A DNA stretch of 64,000 bases from Sphingomonas qomolangmaensis. Its GTDB lineage: Bacteria; Pseudomonadota; Alphaproteobacteria; Sphingomonadales; Sphingomonadaceae. A program made the translations under genes and the position numbers. Below the pieces are notes generated by a model that did not search any database, was not told the origin of the DNA, and worked only from the letters and a program-made list of their open reading frames with translations. The stretch is taken from assembly GCF_024496245.1 (NCBI RefSeq), contig NZ_CP101740.1, positions 62,001 to 126,000 on the forward strand. The letters run 5' to 3'. Shown here in pieces: positions 50,163 to 59,523 of this stretch. Every line of letters starts with the position of its first letter. Positions within the stretch are counted from its first letter, which is position 1.

Positions 50163-50432
50163 GCATCTTCTTTCATTTCCCGGCAACGCTTTACGGACCG
50201 ATTCTCCACGGCCTTAAAAGAACATAACAAGGCCAAAAGCGTACATAGTGCCTTTGTGGATGCTGGTGGGGCAAAGTGGGGCGAAAAGGCATAGATTTCC
50301 ATTGTAGCGACCCCCTCGATTTGGTACGAAATTGCCGCGGGGCACGTTCCTCTTCGTCATCCGATATCAGCCGAGGCCAGGTCGTGGTTTCGGGCGGGGA
50401 GAGGCTGTGTGTGCTCCCGATGAAGGGCGCGG
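50163..50432 (+). promoter_or_regulatory. Promoter/leader region of the dcw cluster
   Basis: 270 bases upstream of mraZ. It contains GGCCTT (50210-50215) and AAGGCC (50229-50234), a small inverted repeat with an A+T-rich centre, and the MraZ-type boxes listed separately. Transcription of the whole mraZ-murB series probably starts here, but no single -35/-10 pair is clear. Confidence 0.55.
50257..50281 (+). promoter_or_regulatory. MraZ-box operator upstream of mraZ
   Basis: TGGGG at 50267-50271 and at 50277-50281 are exactly 10 bases apart, and a weaker copy TGGAT lies another 10 bases upstream (50257-50261). MraZ is known to bind tandem TGGGN repeats separated by 5 bases and repress its own operon. 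Position and spacing fit that rule, so autoregulation by MraZ is likely. Confidence 0.75.
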
Positions 50433-50930
50433 GTGGCAGACAGGGAACTCTTTTACGGCTTCACGCTGCAGTCGGTCGACGACAAGGGTCGCGTCGCGAT
50501 TCCCGCCGACCTGCGCGTCGTGCTCGACCGTAATACCCCGCCGCAGGAGCCGCCGGTGCGCACCGTGCTGGTCGGCCGCGACCCCGCATTGAACTGCCTG
50601 CTGTGCTACGACGTCACCTGGGCGCGCCAGCTCAACGACGATTTCAATCATCTCCGCCGGCTCGCCGCCGAACAGGGTCGCCCCTTCGACGAAAAGGCCG
50701 AGCGCCGCGCGAATCGCGTCGAAATCGCCAATTACGACCCCAGCGGCCGCTTCGTGCTGCCCGCCTATGAGCGCCAGCGCGCCGGGATCGGCAAATGGGC
50801 GTTCTTCGCGGGCGACGGCGACCGCTTCCAGGTGTGGGCACCCGAGACTCTGCTCGCCGCCGAGATCGACGATCCCGATCTGCAGGATCGCTGCCGCTTC
50901 TACATGGCGCAGAAGAAGGTGGTGCTGTGA
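50433..50930 (+). CDS. mraZ: Transcriptional regulator MraZ
   Basis: A 165-residue DNA-binding protein with two AbrB-like (SpoVT) domains that assemble into rings. The first domain is [25 protein letters not shown] and the second contains [24 protein letters not shown]. It represses the division operon from the TGGGG repeats upstream. It starts at a GTG (50433), which is common in this gene's family. Its stop overlaps the rsmH start. Confidence 0.95.
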   Translation: MADRELFYGFTLQSVDDKGRVAIPADLRVVLDRNTPPQEPPVRTVLVGRDPALNCLLCYDVTWARQLNDDFNHLRRLAAEQGRPFDEKAERRANRVEIANYDPSGRFVLPAYERQRAGIGKWAFFAGDGDRFQVWAPETLLAAEIDDPDLQDRCRFYMAQKKVVL

Positions 50931-51868
50931 CCGCGCCGCACACCCCCGTCCTGCTCGCCGAAGTGATCGCCGGCCTCGCGATCACCCCGGGCGAGCGGCA
51001 TGTCGACGCGACCTTCGGCGCGGGCGGCTATACCCGCGCGATGCTCGAAGCCGGCGCGCGGGTAATCGGCTTCGACCGTGATCCGCACGCGATCCGCGAC
51101 GGGCAGGCGATGGCAGCGGCGAGCGACGGCGCGCTGATCCTGGTCGAATCGCCTTTCTCCGCGCTCGAAAGCGAGCTGGCGGCGCGCGATGCGGTGCCCG
51201 TCGACGGCGTGACGATGGATATTGGCGTATCGTCGATGCAGCTCGACCAGCCCGAGCGCGGCTTTTCGTTCCGGGGCGACGGCCCGCTCGACATGCGGAT
51301 GAGCCAGGCGGGCGAAAGCGCCGCCGATTTCCTCAACACCGCCGACGAGGAAGCGATCGCCGACGTCCTCTATCGCTATGGCGAGGAGCCGCGCTCGCGC
51401 CGGGTCGCGCGTGCGATCGTCGCGGCGCGCCCACTTGCCCGCACCGGCGAGCTCGCCTCGGTCGTTCGCCGGTCGCTCGGCTACAAGCCGCACGACAAGA
51501 AGGACCCCGCGACACGGACCTTCCAGGCGATCCGTATCCACCTCAACCGCGAGCTCGACGAGCTGGTCGACGGCCTCGCCGCTGCCGAGCGCGTGCTCGC
51601 GCCGGGCGGGCGACTCGCGGTGGTGACCTTTCACAGCCTGGAGGATCGGCTGGTGAAGCGCTTTTTTCGCGAACGGTCGGGCAGCGAACCCGCCGGATCG
51701 CGGCATCGGCCGGCGGCGCTGTCGCCCCGGCCGCCAAGCTTCGAGCAACCGGCGCGCGCTGTGCGGGCCGGCGAAGACGAGATCGCGCGCAACCCGCGCG
51801 CGCGCTCGGCAACCTTGCGTGTAGCCCGGCGTACCGCGGCAGCCCCATGGGGGCAGGGAGAAAACTGA
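50927..51868 (+). CDS. rsmH: 16S rRNA (cytosine(1402)-N(4))-methyltransferase
   Basis: A 313-residue SAM-dependent enzyme that methylates C1402 in the decoding centre. It has [15 protein letters not shown] at the start, the SAM site [33 protein letters not shown] and the [17 protein letters not shown] segment. It starts at a GTG that overlaps the mraZ stop by 4 bases. The C-terminal tail is longer and more basic than in E. coli, as is usual for alphaproteobacteria. Confidence 0.96.
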   Translation: MTAPHTPVLLAEVIAGLAITPGERHVDATFGAGGYTRAMLEAGARVIGFDRDPHAIRDGQAMAAASDGALILVESPFSALESELAARDAVPVDGVTMDIGVSSMQLDQPERGFSFRGDGPLDMRMSQAGESAADFLNTADEEAIADVLYRYGEEPRSRRVARAIVAARPLARTGELASVVRRSLGYKPHDKKDPATRTFQAIRIHLNRELDELVDGLAAAERVLAPGGRLAVVTFHSLEDRLVKRFFRERSGSEPAGSRHRPAALSPRPPSFEQPARAVRAGEDEIARNPRARSATLRVARRTAAAPWGQGEN

Positions 51869-52524
51869 TGGCGGCAAAGAGCTTGAAGGGCTTTGGCTGG
51901 TTTCTGTGCGGCGTGCTGGTAGCGCCGCCCTGCTATCTGGTCTCGTCCTGGGTGGCGACCGAACGCGCGCGGGTCGAAAGCCTGCAGCGTGCGATCGTGT
52001 CGGCGCAGCGCGAAATTCGCGACCTCGAAACCGAATTCCAGACGCGCTCGAGCATCGCCCAGCTCGAACGCTGGAACGGCGACGTGCTCGCGCTCGCCGC
52101 GCCGCGCCCCGAACAATATGTAGCGGGCGAGGAGGCGCTGGCGCAGCTGCATGTCGCGACGCCGGGCGAAGCCACTGTCCAGCAGGCTGCGTTCATCGTC
52201 CCCGCCGGGCTCTACGACAACGACCTTCACCGCGCGAACCAGCAGCAGCTGGCAGCGGTCAGCCCGGCTGCGCCCGCTACATCCACGCCGACCACGCCCG
52301 CGGCCAAGCCTGCGACAGCCGCCGCGCCCAAGCGCAGCGCAGCGCCGATCGCGCTCGCCTCGGTCGCGACCACCAGCCCCGAGCGTGCGCTCGCCGCGCC
52401 CTCGCGCCGGCCGACCGAGCGCAAGGCGCAGGCGGTCGCGATGCTCGACGACACGCTGTTGAGCGACCGGACGCTCGGTGATCTGGCGCGCGGCGCAAAA
52501 TCCGAAACGGTGAAACGACGTTGA
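51868..52524 (+). CDS. ftsL: Cell division protein FtsL (probable)
   Basis: A 218-residue bitopic protein that fits FtsL by position, topology and helix pattern. It has a membrane helix near residues 9-32 (LKGFGWFLCGVLVAPPCYLVS) and a heptad-like coiled coil (TERARVESLQRAIVSAQREIRDLETEFQTRSSIAQLERWN). A long alanine- and proline-rich C-terminal extension (about 130-218) is unlike E. coli FtsL. FtsL joins FtsB and FtsQ to activate FtsWI. The ATG at 51868 overlaps the rsmH stop by 1 base. Confidence 0.85.
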   Translation: MAAKSLKGFGWFLCGVLVAPPCYLVSSWVATERARVESLQRAIVSAQREIRDLETEFQTRSSIAQLERWNGDVLALAAPRPEQYVAGEEALAQLHVATPGEATVQQAAFIVPAGLYDNDLHRANQQQLAAVSPAAPATSTPTTPAAKPATAAAPKRSAAPIALASVATTSPERALAAPSRRPTERKAQAVAMLDDTLLSDRTLGDLARGAKSETVKRR

Positions 52525-54227
52525 TCGTCCTGACGGCGCCTCCGACCGCCGACCGGCGCAACGGCGCGGGCCGGCACGCGCTGGTCCAGACCGCGCAGGC
52601 GCGCCTGATGATCCTGCTGCTGCTGTTCGCGGCGGGAGTGTTGATCGTCGTCGGCCGGCTGGCGATGCTCGCCTGGTCGGCCGAGCCCGCGACGGGGCGC
52701 GACGTCGCCGCGATGCTCACCCCGGTGCGCGGCGATATCGTCGATCGCCACGGTGCGCCGCTCGCGCGGACGATCGATGCCTGGTCGATCGGCGTCCACC
52801 CCGACAAGGTGATCGGCGACAAGCGCCAACTCGCCGACTCGCTGGCCGAACTGATGCCCGATCGTGGTGCCGACGATTATTATCGCGCGCTGACCTCGGG
52901 ATCGACCTTCACCTATCTCCAGCGCCGCGCGCTGCCCGAGCTGGTCAATAGCGTGAACGCGCTGGGCGAGCCGGGTATCGCCTTCGCCCGCGAGCCCGAG
53001 CGACTGTATCCGCAGACGACGCTGGCGGCGCACGCGCTCGGCCTGCTCGATTTCGACGGCCATGGCGTCACCGGGATGGAGAAGCATCTCGATCCCAAGC
53101 TGACCAACCCGGCGCTGCGCGGCGCGCCGGTGCCGTTGTCGCTCGACTTGCGCGTTCAAGGGGCGCTTGAGAGCGAACTTGGGCGTGCGATGGCGACCTT
53201 CGGCGCCGCGGGGGCGGCCGGGGTGATCCTCGACGTCGATACCGGCGAGGTGATGGCGATCGCGTCGCTTCCCAGCTTCAACCCCAACCGGATGGGCAAG
53301 GGCGACAGCGGCATCCTCAACAACGTGACGCAGAGCGTCTACGAGCTGGGATCGACCTTCAAGCCGCTGGTGATGGCCGAGGCGATCGACACCGGCGTCG
53401 TGACGTCGATGGCGAAGCGCTATGATGCCACCGCGCCGCTGCGGATCGGTCGTTTCCATATCCGCGACGATCACGCGCAGAAGCGCTGGCTCAACGTTCC
53501 CGAGACCTTGGTGCATTCGTCAAACATCGCGACCGCGCGGGTTGCCGAGGAAATGGGCCAGGCCAAAATGGAGCATCTGTTCCGCAAGCTCGGCTTCGAC
53601 ACCGCGCCCGATATCGAGATCGAAAAGGCGCGGCCGATCTGGCCCGCCAATTGGGGACGCTCGACCACGCTAACGACGGCCTATGGCCACGGCATCGCGA
53701 TCACCCCGCTCCACCTAGCCAGCGCCTATGCCGCGATGGTGAATGGCGGGACGTGGCGGCCGGCGACGATGCTCAAGGTGCCGCAGGGCAAGGCAGCAAC
53801 GGGGCGCCGCGTGTTTTCGGAGACCACCAGCGCGCGGATGCGCCAGCTGATGCGGCTGGTGGTGCTCGAGGGCACCGGCCGCCGCGGCGAGGCGCCGGGC
53901 TACCGTGTCGGCGCCAAGACCGGCACCGCCGAGAAGCCCGGTGCGGGCGGATACAATAAACGGGTGAACGTTTCGACCTTCGCGGCGGCTTTCCCGATGG
54001 ACGCACCACGCTATGTGGTGATCGCTATGCTCGATTCGCCCAAAGGCACCGCCGAAACCTTCGGCTTCACCGGCGCCGCCTGGACCGCCGCCCCCGTCGT
54101 CAGCCGCGTCATCTCGCGCACCGGTCCCTTGCTGGGGGTGGTCCCCGACATGAACCGCGACATCAACGTGTCCGAACTGATGCCGCTGCTGTGGCGCGCC
54201 GCGGGCGACAAGAAGGTCGACCAATGA
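52521..54227 (+). CDS. ftsI: Septal peptidoglycan transpeptidase FtsI (PBP3)
   Basis: A 568-residue class B penicillin-binding protein for septal cross-linking. It has a membrane anchor near residues 28-50, a dimerisation domain, and the transpeptidase domain with S278 in SxxK (GSTFKPL), the SxN motif HSSN near 332, and KTGT (AKTGTAEKPG, near 471). It starts at a TTG that overlaps the ftsL stop by 4 bases. Confidence 0.96.
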   Translation: MIVLTAPPTADRRNGAGRHALVQTAQARLMILLLLFAAGVLIVVGRLAMLAWSAEPATGRDVAAMLTPVRGDIVDRHGAPLARTIDAWSIGVHPDKVIGDKRQLADSLAELMPDRGADDYYRALTSGSTFTYLQRRALPELVNSVNALGEPGIAFAREPERLYPQTTLAAHALGLLDFDGHGVTGMEKHLDPKLTNPALRGAPVPLSLDLRVQGALESELGRAMATFGAAGAAGVILDVDTGEVMAIASLPSFNPNRMGKGDSGILNNVTQSVYELGSTFKPLVMAEAIDTGVVTSMAKRYDATAPLRIGRFHIRDDHAQKRWLNVPETLVHSSNIATARVAEEMGQAKMEHLFRKLGFDTAPDIEIEKARPIWPANWGRSTTLTTAYGHGIAITPLHLASAYAAMVNGGTWRPATMLKVPQGKAATGRRVFSETTSARMRQLMRLVVLEGTGRRGEAPGYRVGAKTGTAEKPGAGGYNKRVNVSTFAAAFPMDAPRYVVIAMLDSPKGTAETFGFTGAAWTAAPVVSRVISRTGPLLGVVPDMNRDINVSELMPLLWRAAGDKKVDQ

Positions 54228-55639
54228 AGCTCGGCACGCTGACCGGCGGCACCGAAACGCAAAACGTCACCGGCTTTGCGATCGACCATCGCAAGGTCGC
54301 GCCGGGCACCGTCTTCGGCGCGTTCGAAGGCGCGCGGGTCAATGGCGAGGATTTCATCCCCCAGGCGATCGCCAGCGGCGCGATCGCGGTGGTCGCGCGC
54401 CCCGAAGCGGTGGTCGAAGGCGCGGTGCACATCGCGCAGGACAGCCCGCGCGCCTGCTTCGCCGAAATGGCCGCGCGCTTTTTCGCGCCGTTCCCGCCGG
54501 TGACGGCTGCAGTCACCGGCACCAACGGCAAGACCTCGACCGTCGAGCTGACGCGCCAATTATGGCGGATGGCGGGGCACCATGCCGCCTCGATCGGCAC
54601 GCTGGGCGTCACCACCGCCGACGAGCGCGTGACCACCGGGCTCACGACCCCCGACGTCGTTACCTTCCTGTCGAACGTCGCCGGGCTGGCGCGCGAGGGG
54701 GTGACGCATCTGGCGTTCGAGGCATCGAGCCACGGCCTGTCGCAATATCGCACCGAGGGACTGCCCGTCCGCGCCGCCGCCTTCACCAATCTCAGCCGCG
54801 ACCATCTCGATTACCACAAGGACATGGCGGAATATTTCACCGCCAAATTGCGGCTGTTCGCCGAAGTGCTCGCGGATGACGGCACCGCGGTGGTGTGGGT
54901 CGACGATCCGCACGCCGATCGCGTGCTCGATCTGGCGCGGCATCGCGGCAACCGGCTGATCACCGTAGGCGAACATGGCGACACGCTGCGGTTGGTCGGG
55001 CGCGATCCGACCTTGCTGGGGCAAGGGCTGACGATCGAGGCCGATGGCGCGATCCACAAGGTCAATCTGCCGCTGATCGGTGCGTATCAGGCGGCCAACG
55101 CCTTGGTCGCCGCCGGGCTGGTCATCGCGACCGGCGGTGCGGTTGCGCCGACGCTGCAGGCATTGGCGCGGTTGCAGCCGGTGCGCGGCCGGCTCGAACG
55201 CGCGGCGATCGCGCGCAGCGGCGCGCCGGTCTATGTCGATTACGCGCACACCCCGGATGCGCTCGAAGCCGCGATCGCCGCGCTCAAGCCGCATGCCGCG
55301 GGCAAGCTGATCGTCGTGTTCGGCGCAGGTGGCGACCGCGATCCGGGCAAGCGCGAGCTGATGGGGCAGGTGGCGGCGGCACGCGCCGATGTCGCGATCG
55401 TCACCGACGATAATCCGCGCACCGAGGACGCCGCGAGCATCCGCCGCGAAGTGCTGAAGGGCGCCCCTGGCGCGACCGAAATCGGCGACCGCCGCGCCGC
55501 CATCGCCGCCGCGATCGCGCAGGCGGGCGAGGCCGACATCGTCCTGATCGCGGGCAAGGGGCATGAACAGGGGCAGATCGTCGGCGACATGGTGCTGCCG
55601 TTCGATGATGTGAGCGTGGCGCGCGAGTGCGCGGCGTGA
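54224..55639 (+). CDS. murE: UDP-MurNAc-L-Ala-D-Glu--meso-2,6-diaminopimelate ligase
   Basis: A 471-residue Mur ligase that adds the third residue of the stem peptide. The ATP site is VTGTNGKTSTVELTRQL and the carbamylated lysine region is HKDMAEYFTAKLRLF. DNPRTED (near 405) contains the DNPR motif that selects meso-diaminopimelate. The ATG overlaps the ftsI stop by 4 bases. A palindromic element follows its stop. Confidence 0.96.
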   Translation: MKLGTLTGGTETQNVTGFAIDHRKVAPGTVFGAFEGARVNGEDFIPQAIASGAIAVVARPEAVVEGAVHIAQDSPRACFAEMAARFFAPFPPVTAAVTGTNGKTSTVELTRQLWRMAGHHAASIGTLGVTTADERVTTGLTTPDVVTFLSNVAGLAREGVTHLAFEASSHGLSQYRTEGLPVRAAAFTNLSRDHLDYHKDMAEYFTAKLRLFAEVLADDGTAVVWVDDPHADRVLDLARHRGNRLITVGEHGDTLRLVGRDPTLLGQGLTIEADGAIHKVNLPLIGAYQAANALVAAGLVIATGGAVAPTLQALARLQPVRGRLERAAIARSGAPVYVDYAHTPDALEAAIAALKPHAAGKLIVVFGAGGDRDPGKRELMGQVAAARADVAIVTDDNPRTEDAASIRREVLKGAPGATEIGDRRAAIAAAIAQAGEADIVLIAGKGHEQGQIVGDMVLPFDDVSVARECAA

Positions 55640-55654
55640 GGGGCGGGGGTTTGT

Positions 55655-55760
55655 CCCCCTCCCGCCTGCGGGAGGGGCTAGGGGAGGGCATGTCCTCCCG
55701 CGCGATCGATGGGTTTCAAAGACAAGCCCTCCCCCGACCCCTCCCGCAAGCGGGAGGGGG
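55655..55760. repeat. Palindromic element between murE and murF
   Basis: 106 bases with 34-base inverted ends (55655-55688 and 55727-55760), each arm itself containing CCCCTCCCGC/GCGGGAGGGG-type hairpins. The right arm ends in CGGGAGGGGGGAAG directly before the murF GTG, so it supplies a purine-rich ribosome site. It is the same family as the element in murB (63385-63485). The 124-base gap between murE and murF consists of it plus 18 bases. Confidence 0.85.
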
Positions 55761-55763
55761 GAA

Positions 55764-57146
55764 GTGAGTCTCTACACCGCCGCCGAAATCGCCGCCGCCA
55801 CCGGCGGCACTGCCTCGGCCGACTTCGTCGTCACCGGCGTCACCTTCGATTCGCGTGAGGTCGGCCCCGGCGACCTGTTCATCGCGCTCACCGGCGAATC
55901 GACCGACGGGCATCGGTTCCTGGGGCAAGCCTTCGCCCAGGGCGCAGCTGGGGCGATCGTCTCGCAGCCTTGCGACCAGCCGCATGTGCTGGTGCCGGAC
56001 ACGATGGCCGCGCTCGAAGCGCTCGGCCGCGCTGCCCGCGCGCGCACTGCGGCGACGATCATCGGGGTCACCGGATCGGTCGGCAAGACCGGGACCAAGG
56101 AGGCGCTCGCCGCCGCGCTCGACCGTGCCGAGCCGGGCGCCACACACAAATCGGTCAAGAGCTACAACAACCATACCGGCGTCCCGCTCAGCCTGGCGCG
56201 GATGCCCGCCGACAGCCGCTTCGCGGTGCTCGAAATGGGGATGAACCACGCCGGCGAACTCACCGCGCTGACCGGGCTGGTGCGCCCGCACGTTGCGATC
56301 GTCACCGCGGTTGCGCCCGCGCACACCGCGTTCTTCTCGGGCGTCGAGGCGATCGCCGATGCCAAGGGCGAGATCTTTGCGGGGCTCGAACCCGGCGGCA
56401 CCGCGATCATCCCCTTCGACAGCCCGCATCGCGACCGGCTGATCGCCGCCGCACGACCCTATGCCGCGCACATCGTGACCTTCGGCAGTGGCGAAGGCGC
56501 CGATGTCCGCGCGATCGAGGCGCTGCCGGGGCCGGCAGGCACCTTCATCGCCGCCCAGGTGGGGGAGCGCGAACTCAGCTTCACGATCGGCCAGCCGGGA
56601 ATGCACTGGGTGTCGAACGCGCTGGCGATCGTCGCCGCGGTCGATGCCGCGGGCGGCGACCTTGGCCTGGCCGGGCTGGCGCTCGCCGACCTGGCGGGGC
56701 TGCCGGGGCGCGGCGCGCGCAGCGAGATCGTGCTGCCCGGCGGCACCGCGACGCTGTTCGACGAAAGCTACAACGCCAACCCCGCATCGATGCGCGCGAC
56801 GCTCGCGGTGCTCGCCGCCTCGCCCGGCCGGCGGATCGCGGTGCTCGGCGAAATGCGCGAGCTCGGCGATAATTCCCCGAGCTATCACAGTGGCTTGGCC
56901 GAGCCGGTCGAGGCGGCAGGCGTCGCGCAGGCGATCCTGGTCGGCGAACAGATGCGCCCGCTGGCGCAAGCGCTTGCCGGACGTGTCGACTTCGTCCATG
57001 TCGCCGACGCCGCCGCCGCGCGCGCCGCGCTGGAAGCAGTGCTGGCGCCCGGCGATGCGGTCCTTATCAAGGGTTCGAACGCACTCGGGCTGTCGGCGGT
57101 CGTCCGCGCGCTGACCGAACGACGCAGCCAGGAAATCGCCCGCTAA
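55764..57146 (+). CDS. murF: UDP-MurNAc-tripeptide--D-alanyl-D-alanine ligase
   Basis: A 460-residue Mur ligase that adds D-Ala-D-Ala to complete the pentapeptide. It has the ATP loop [15 protein letters not shown], the [12 protein letters not shown] motif of MurF and the Mg site ELGTNHAGEL-like segment ([13 protein letters not shown]). [15 protein letters not shown] is also characteristic. It starts at a GTG next to the palindromic element whose GGGAGGGGGG serves as the ribosome site. Its stop overlaps the mraY start by 1 base. Confidence 0.95.
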   Translation: MSLYTAAEIAAATGGTASADFVVTGVTFDSREVGPGDLFIALTGESTDGHRFLGQAFAQGAAGAIVSQPCDQPHVLVPDTMAALEALGRAARARTAATIIGVTGSVGKTGTKEALAAALDRAEPGATHKSVKSYNNHTGVPLSLARMPADSRFAVLEMGMNHAGELTALTGLVRPHVAIVTAVAPAHTAFFSGVEAIADAKGEIFAGLEPGGTAIIPFDSPHRDRLIAAARPYAAHIVTFGSGEGADVRAIEALPGPAGTFIAAQVGERELSFTIGQPGMHWVSNALAIVAAVDAAGGDLGLAGLALADLAGLPGRGARSEIVLPGGTATLFDESYNANPASMRATLAVLAASPGRRIAVLGEMRELGDNSPSYHSGLAEPVEAAGVAQAILVGEQMRPLAQALAGRVDFVHVADAAAARAALEAVLAPGDAVLIKGSNALGLSAVVRALTERRSQEIAR

Positions 57147-58216
57147 TGCTCTATCTGCTCGCCCAGTATCTCGACTTTCCCGGCGGCCTCAACCTCGTGC
57201 GCTACCTCTCGTTCCGCACCGGCGGCGCGGTGGCGACCGCGCTCGTCATCGGGCTGCTGATCGGGCCAAAGTTCATCGGCTGGCTGCGGCTTCGCCAGGG
57301 CAAGGGCCAGCCGATCCGCGCCGACGGACCGCAGACGCACCTCGCCAAGCGCGGCACCCCGACGATGGGCGGGCTGATGATCCTCACGGCGCTGACGATC
57401 AGCGTGCTGATCTGGATGGACCTGACCAACCCCTTCGTCTGGGCATGCCTGTTCGTGACGCTGGGGTTCGGCTGCATCGGCTTCCTCGACGATTACGACA
57501 AGGTCAGCAAGGCGAGCACCGCGGGGGTATCGGGCCGCACCCGGCTGGCGCTCGAATTCCTGATCGCGGGGATCGCCAGCTGGATCATCATCCAGCAGAA
57601 CGGGACGATGCTGTACCTGCCGTTCCTGTCGAACGTCGCGATCGACCTTGGCTGGTTCTACATTCCCTTCGCCGCCTTCACGATCGTCGCGTTCGGCAAT
57701 GCGGTGAACCTGACCGACGGGCTCGACGGGCTGGCGACGATGCCGGTGATCATCGCGAGCGTCGCGTTCATGGTCATCGTGTATCTGGCGGGCAACGCGA
57801 TCTATTCGGCGTATCTGGGCATCCCGCATGTGCCGCGCGCGGGCGATCTGGCGATCTTCTGCGGCGCGATCGCGGGCGCTGGCCTTGCCTTCCTGTGGTT
57901 CAACGCGCCGCCTGCCGCGGTCTTCATGGGTGATACCGGCAGCTTGGCGCTGGGCGGCGCGCTCGGCGCGATCGCGGTGACCGCGCATCACGAGATCGTG
58001 CTGGGGATCATCGGCGGCTTGTTCGTGATGGAGGCGATGAGCGTCATCATCCAGGTGTTCTTCTACAAGCGCACCGGCCGCCGCGTGTTCAAGATGGCGC
58101 CGATCCACCATCATTTCGAACAGCTCGGCTGGAGCGAGCCGACGGTGGTGATCCGCTTCTGGATCATCTCGCTGGTGCTGGCGCTGGCGGGCCTGTCGAC
58201 GTTGAAGATCCGGTGA
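57146..58216 (+). CDS. mraY: Phospho-N-acetylmuramoyl-pentapeptide transferase
   Basis: A 356-residue polytopic membrane enzyme that forms lipid I from UDP-MurNAc-pentapeptide and undecaprenyl phosphate. It has about ten helices and the conserved loops [33 protein letters not shown] and [10 protein letters not shown], with the active-site aspartates. The C-terminal [11 protein letters not shown] motif is intact. Its stop overlaps the murD start by 4 bases. Confidence 0.97.
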   Translation: MLYLLAQYLDFPGGLNLVRYLSFRTGGAVATALVIGLLIGPKFIGWLRLRQGKGQPIRADGPQTHLAKRGTPTMGGLMILTALTISVLIWMDLTNPFVWACLFVTLGFGCIGFLDDYDKVSKASTAGVSGRTRLALEFLIAGIASWIIIQQNGTMLYLPFLSNVAIDLGWFYIPFAAFTIVAFGNAVNLTDGLDGLATMPVIIASVAFMVIVYLAGNAIYSAYLGIPHVPRAGDLAIFCGAIAGAGLAFLWFNAPPAAVFMGDTGSLALGGALGAIAVTAHHEIVLGIIGGLFVMEAMSVIIQVFFYKRTGRRVFKMAPIHHHFEQLGWSEPTVVIRFWIISLVLALAGLSTLKIR

Positions 58217-59523
58217 TCACCGCGCGCGCCTGGGCGGGCAAGCGCTTCGCGGTGCTCGGCCTGGCGCGTTCGGGCGCGGCGACGGTGGCGGCGTTGTTGG
58301 CTGGCGGCGCGGAGGTGCTCGCGCACGACGATGATCCTGCAAAGGTGCAGGCAATCAGAAATCCAAAAGTCGAGGGGCACCAGCTTTTCATTGACGACTT
58401 TACTGACTGGCAGGAGTTCGAGGTCGATGGCCTGGTTCTTTCACCCGGCGTCCCGCTGAACCGATTGCCGCTTGTGAAGTATGCCGCCGCCGCGCGCGTG
58501 CCCGTCATCGGCGACGTCGAGCTCTTCGCCCAAGCGCGCCCCGAGCTGCCGCCGCACCGTGTCGTCGGGATCACCGGCACCAACGGCAAATCGACCACCA
58601 CCGCGCTGATCCATCACATCCTCGCCACCGCCGGCGTACCGACGCGGATGGGCGGCAATATCGGCCTGCCGATCCTGGCGCAGGACGCGCTGCCGCTGGG
58701 CGGGGTCTATGTGCTCGAGCTGTCGAGCTATCAGATCGACCTGACCCAGACGCTCGATTGCGACGTGGCGGTGTTGCTCAACATCACCCCCGACCATCTC
58801 GATCGTTATGCCGGGTTCGAGGGCTATGCCGCGGCGAAGGCGCGGTTGTTCGCGATGCAGACGCCGGGCCACGCCGCGATCATCGGCATCGGTGACGAAG
58901 CATCGTCCGACATTGCTCGCCAACTCGCCCGCGGCGGGCGGGCCGAGGACCTGACCAAGATCGCGCCGGGGGTCTGCATGGACCAGTCGCGCTGGCCCGC
59001 GCTGCAAGGCCCGCACAACGCGCAGAACGCGCTGGCGGCGATCGCCGCGTGCGAGGCGTTGGGGGTGTCGCAGCGAGCGATCAACGCGGGGCTTGCGAGC
59101 TTCGGCGGGTTACCGCACCGGATGCAGATCGTCGGGACCCGGAACGGCGTGCGCTTCGTCAACGATTCGAAGGCGACCAACCCCACCTCGACCGCGCCGG
59201 CGTTGCAGGCGTTCGACCGAATCCACTGGATCTGCGGCGGGCAGGCCAAGACCGACGATCTCGACGCGTGTCGTCCGGGGTTCGCCAACGTGAAGCGCGC
59301 CTACACGATCGGCGACGCCGCGGCGCTGTTCGAACGGCTGCTCGCTCCCGACATGGCGGTCGAGCAAGCCGGCACGCTAGACGCCGCGGTCGCCGCAGCA
59401 TGGGCGAATGCGGTGCCGGGCGACACGATCCTGCTGTCACCCGCCTGCGCATCGTTCGACCAGTTCCGCGATTTCACCGCGCGCGGCGATGCTTTTGTCG
59501 ATCTGGTAGGAGCGCTCGAATGA
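58213..59523 (+). CDS. murD: UDP-N-acetylmuramoylalanine--D-glutamate ligase
   Basis: A 436-residue Mur ligase that adds D-glutamate. It has [17 protein letters not shown] near the N terminus, the ATP loop [14 protein letters not shown], the ligand motif [10 protein letters not shown], and [24 protein letters not shown]. It starts at a GTG that overlaps mraY. A short part of the N-terminal domain, about 58339-58440, has lower G+C and unusual codons (AGA, AAA, CTT) compared with the rest of the gene. Its stop overlaps ftsW by 4 bases. Confidence 0.96.
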   Translation: MITARAWAGKRFAVLGLARSGAATVAALLAGGAEVLAHDDDPAKVQAIRNPKVEGHQLFIDDFTDWQEFEVDGLVLSPGVPLNRLPLVKYAAAARVPVIGDVELFAQARPELPPHRVVGITGTNGKSTTTALIHHILATAGVPTRMGGNIGLPILAQDALPLGGVYVLELSSYQIDLTQTLDCDVAVLLNITPDHLDRYAGFEGYAAAKARLFAMQTPGHAAIIGIGDEASSDIARQLARGGRAEDLTKIAPGVCMDQSRWPALQGPHNAQNALAAIAACEALGVSQRAINAGLASFGGLPHRMQIVGTRNGVRFVNDSKATNPTSTAPALQAFDRIHWICGGQAKTDDLDACRPGFANVKRAYTIGDAAALFERLLAPDMAVEQAGTLDAAVAAAWANAVPGDTILLSPACASFDQFRDFTARGDAFVDLVGALE

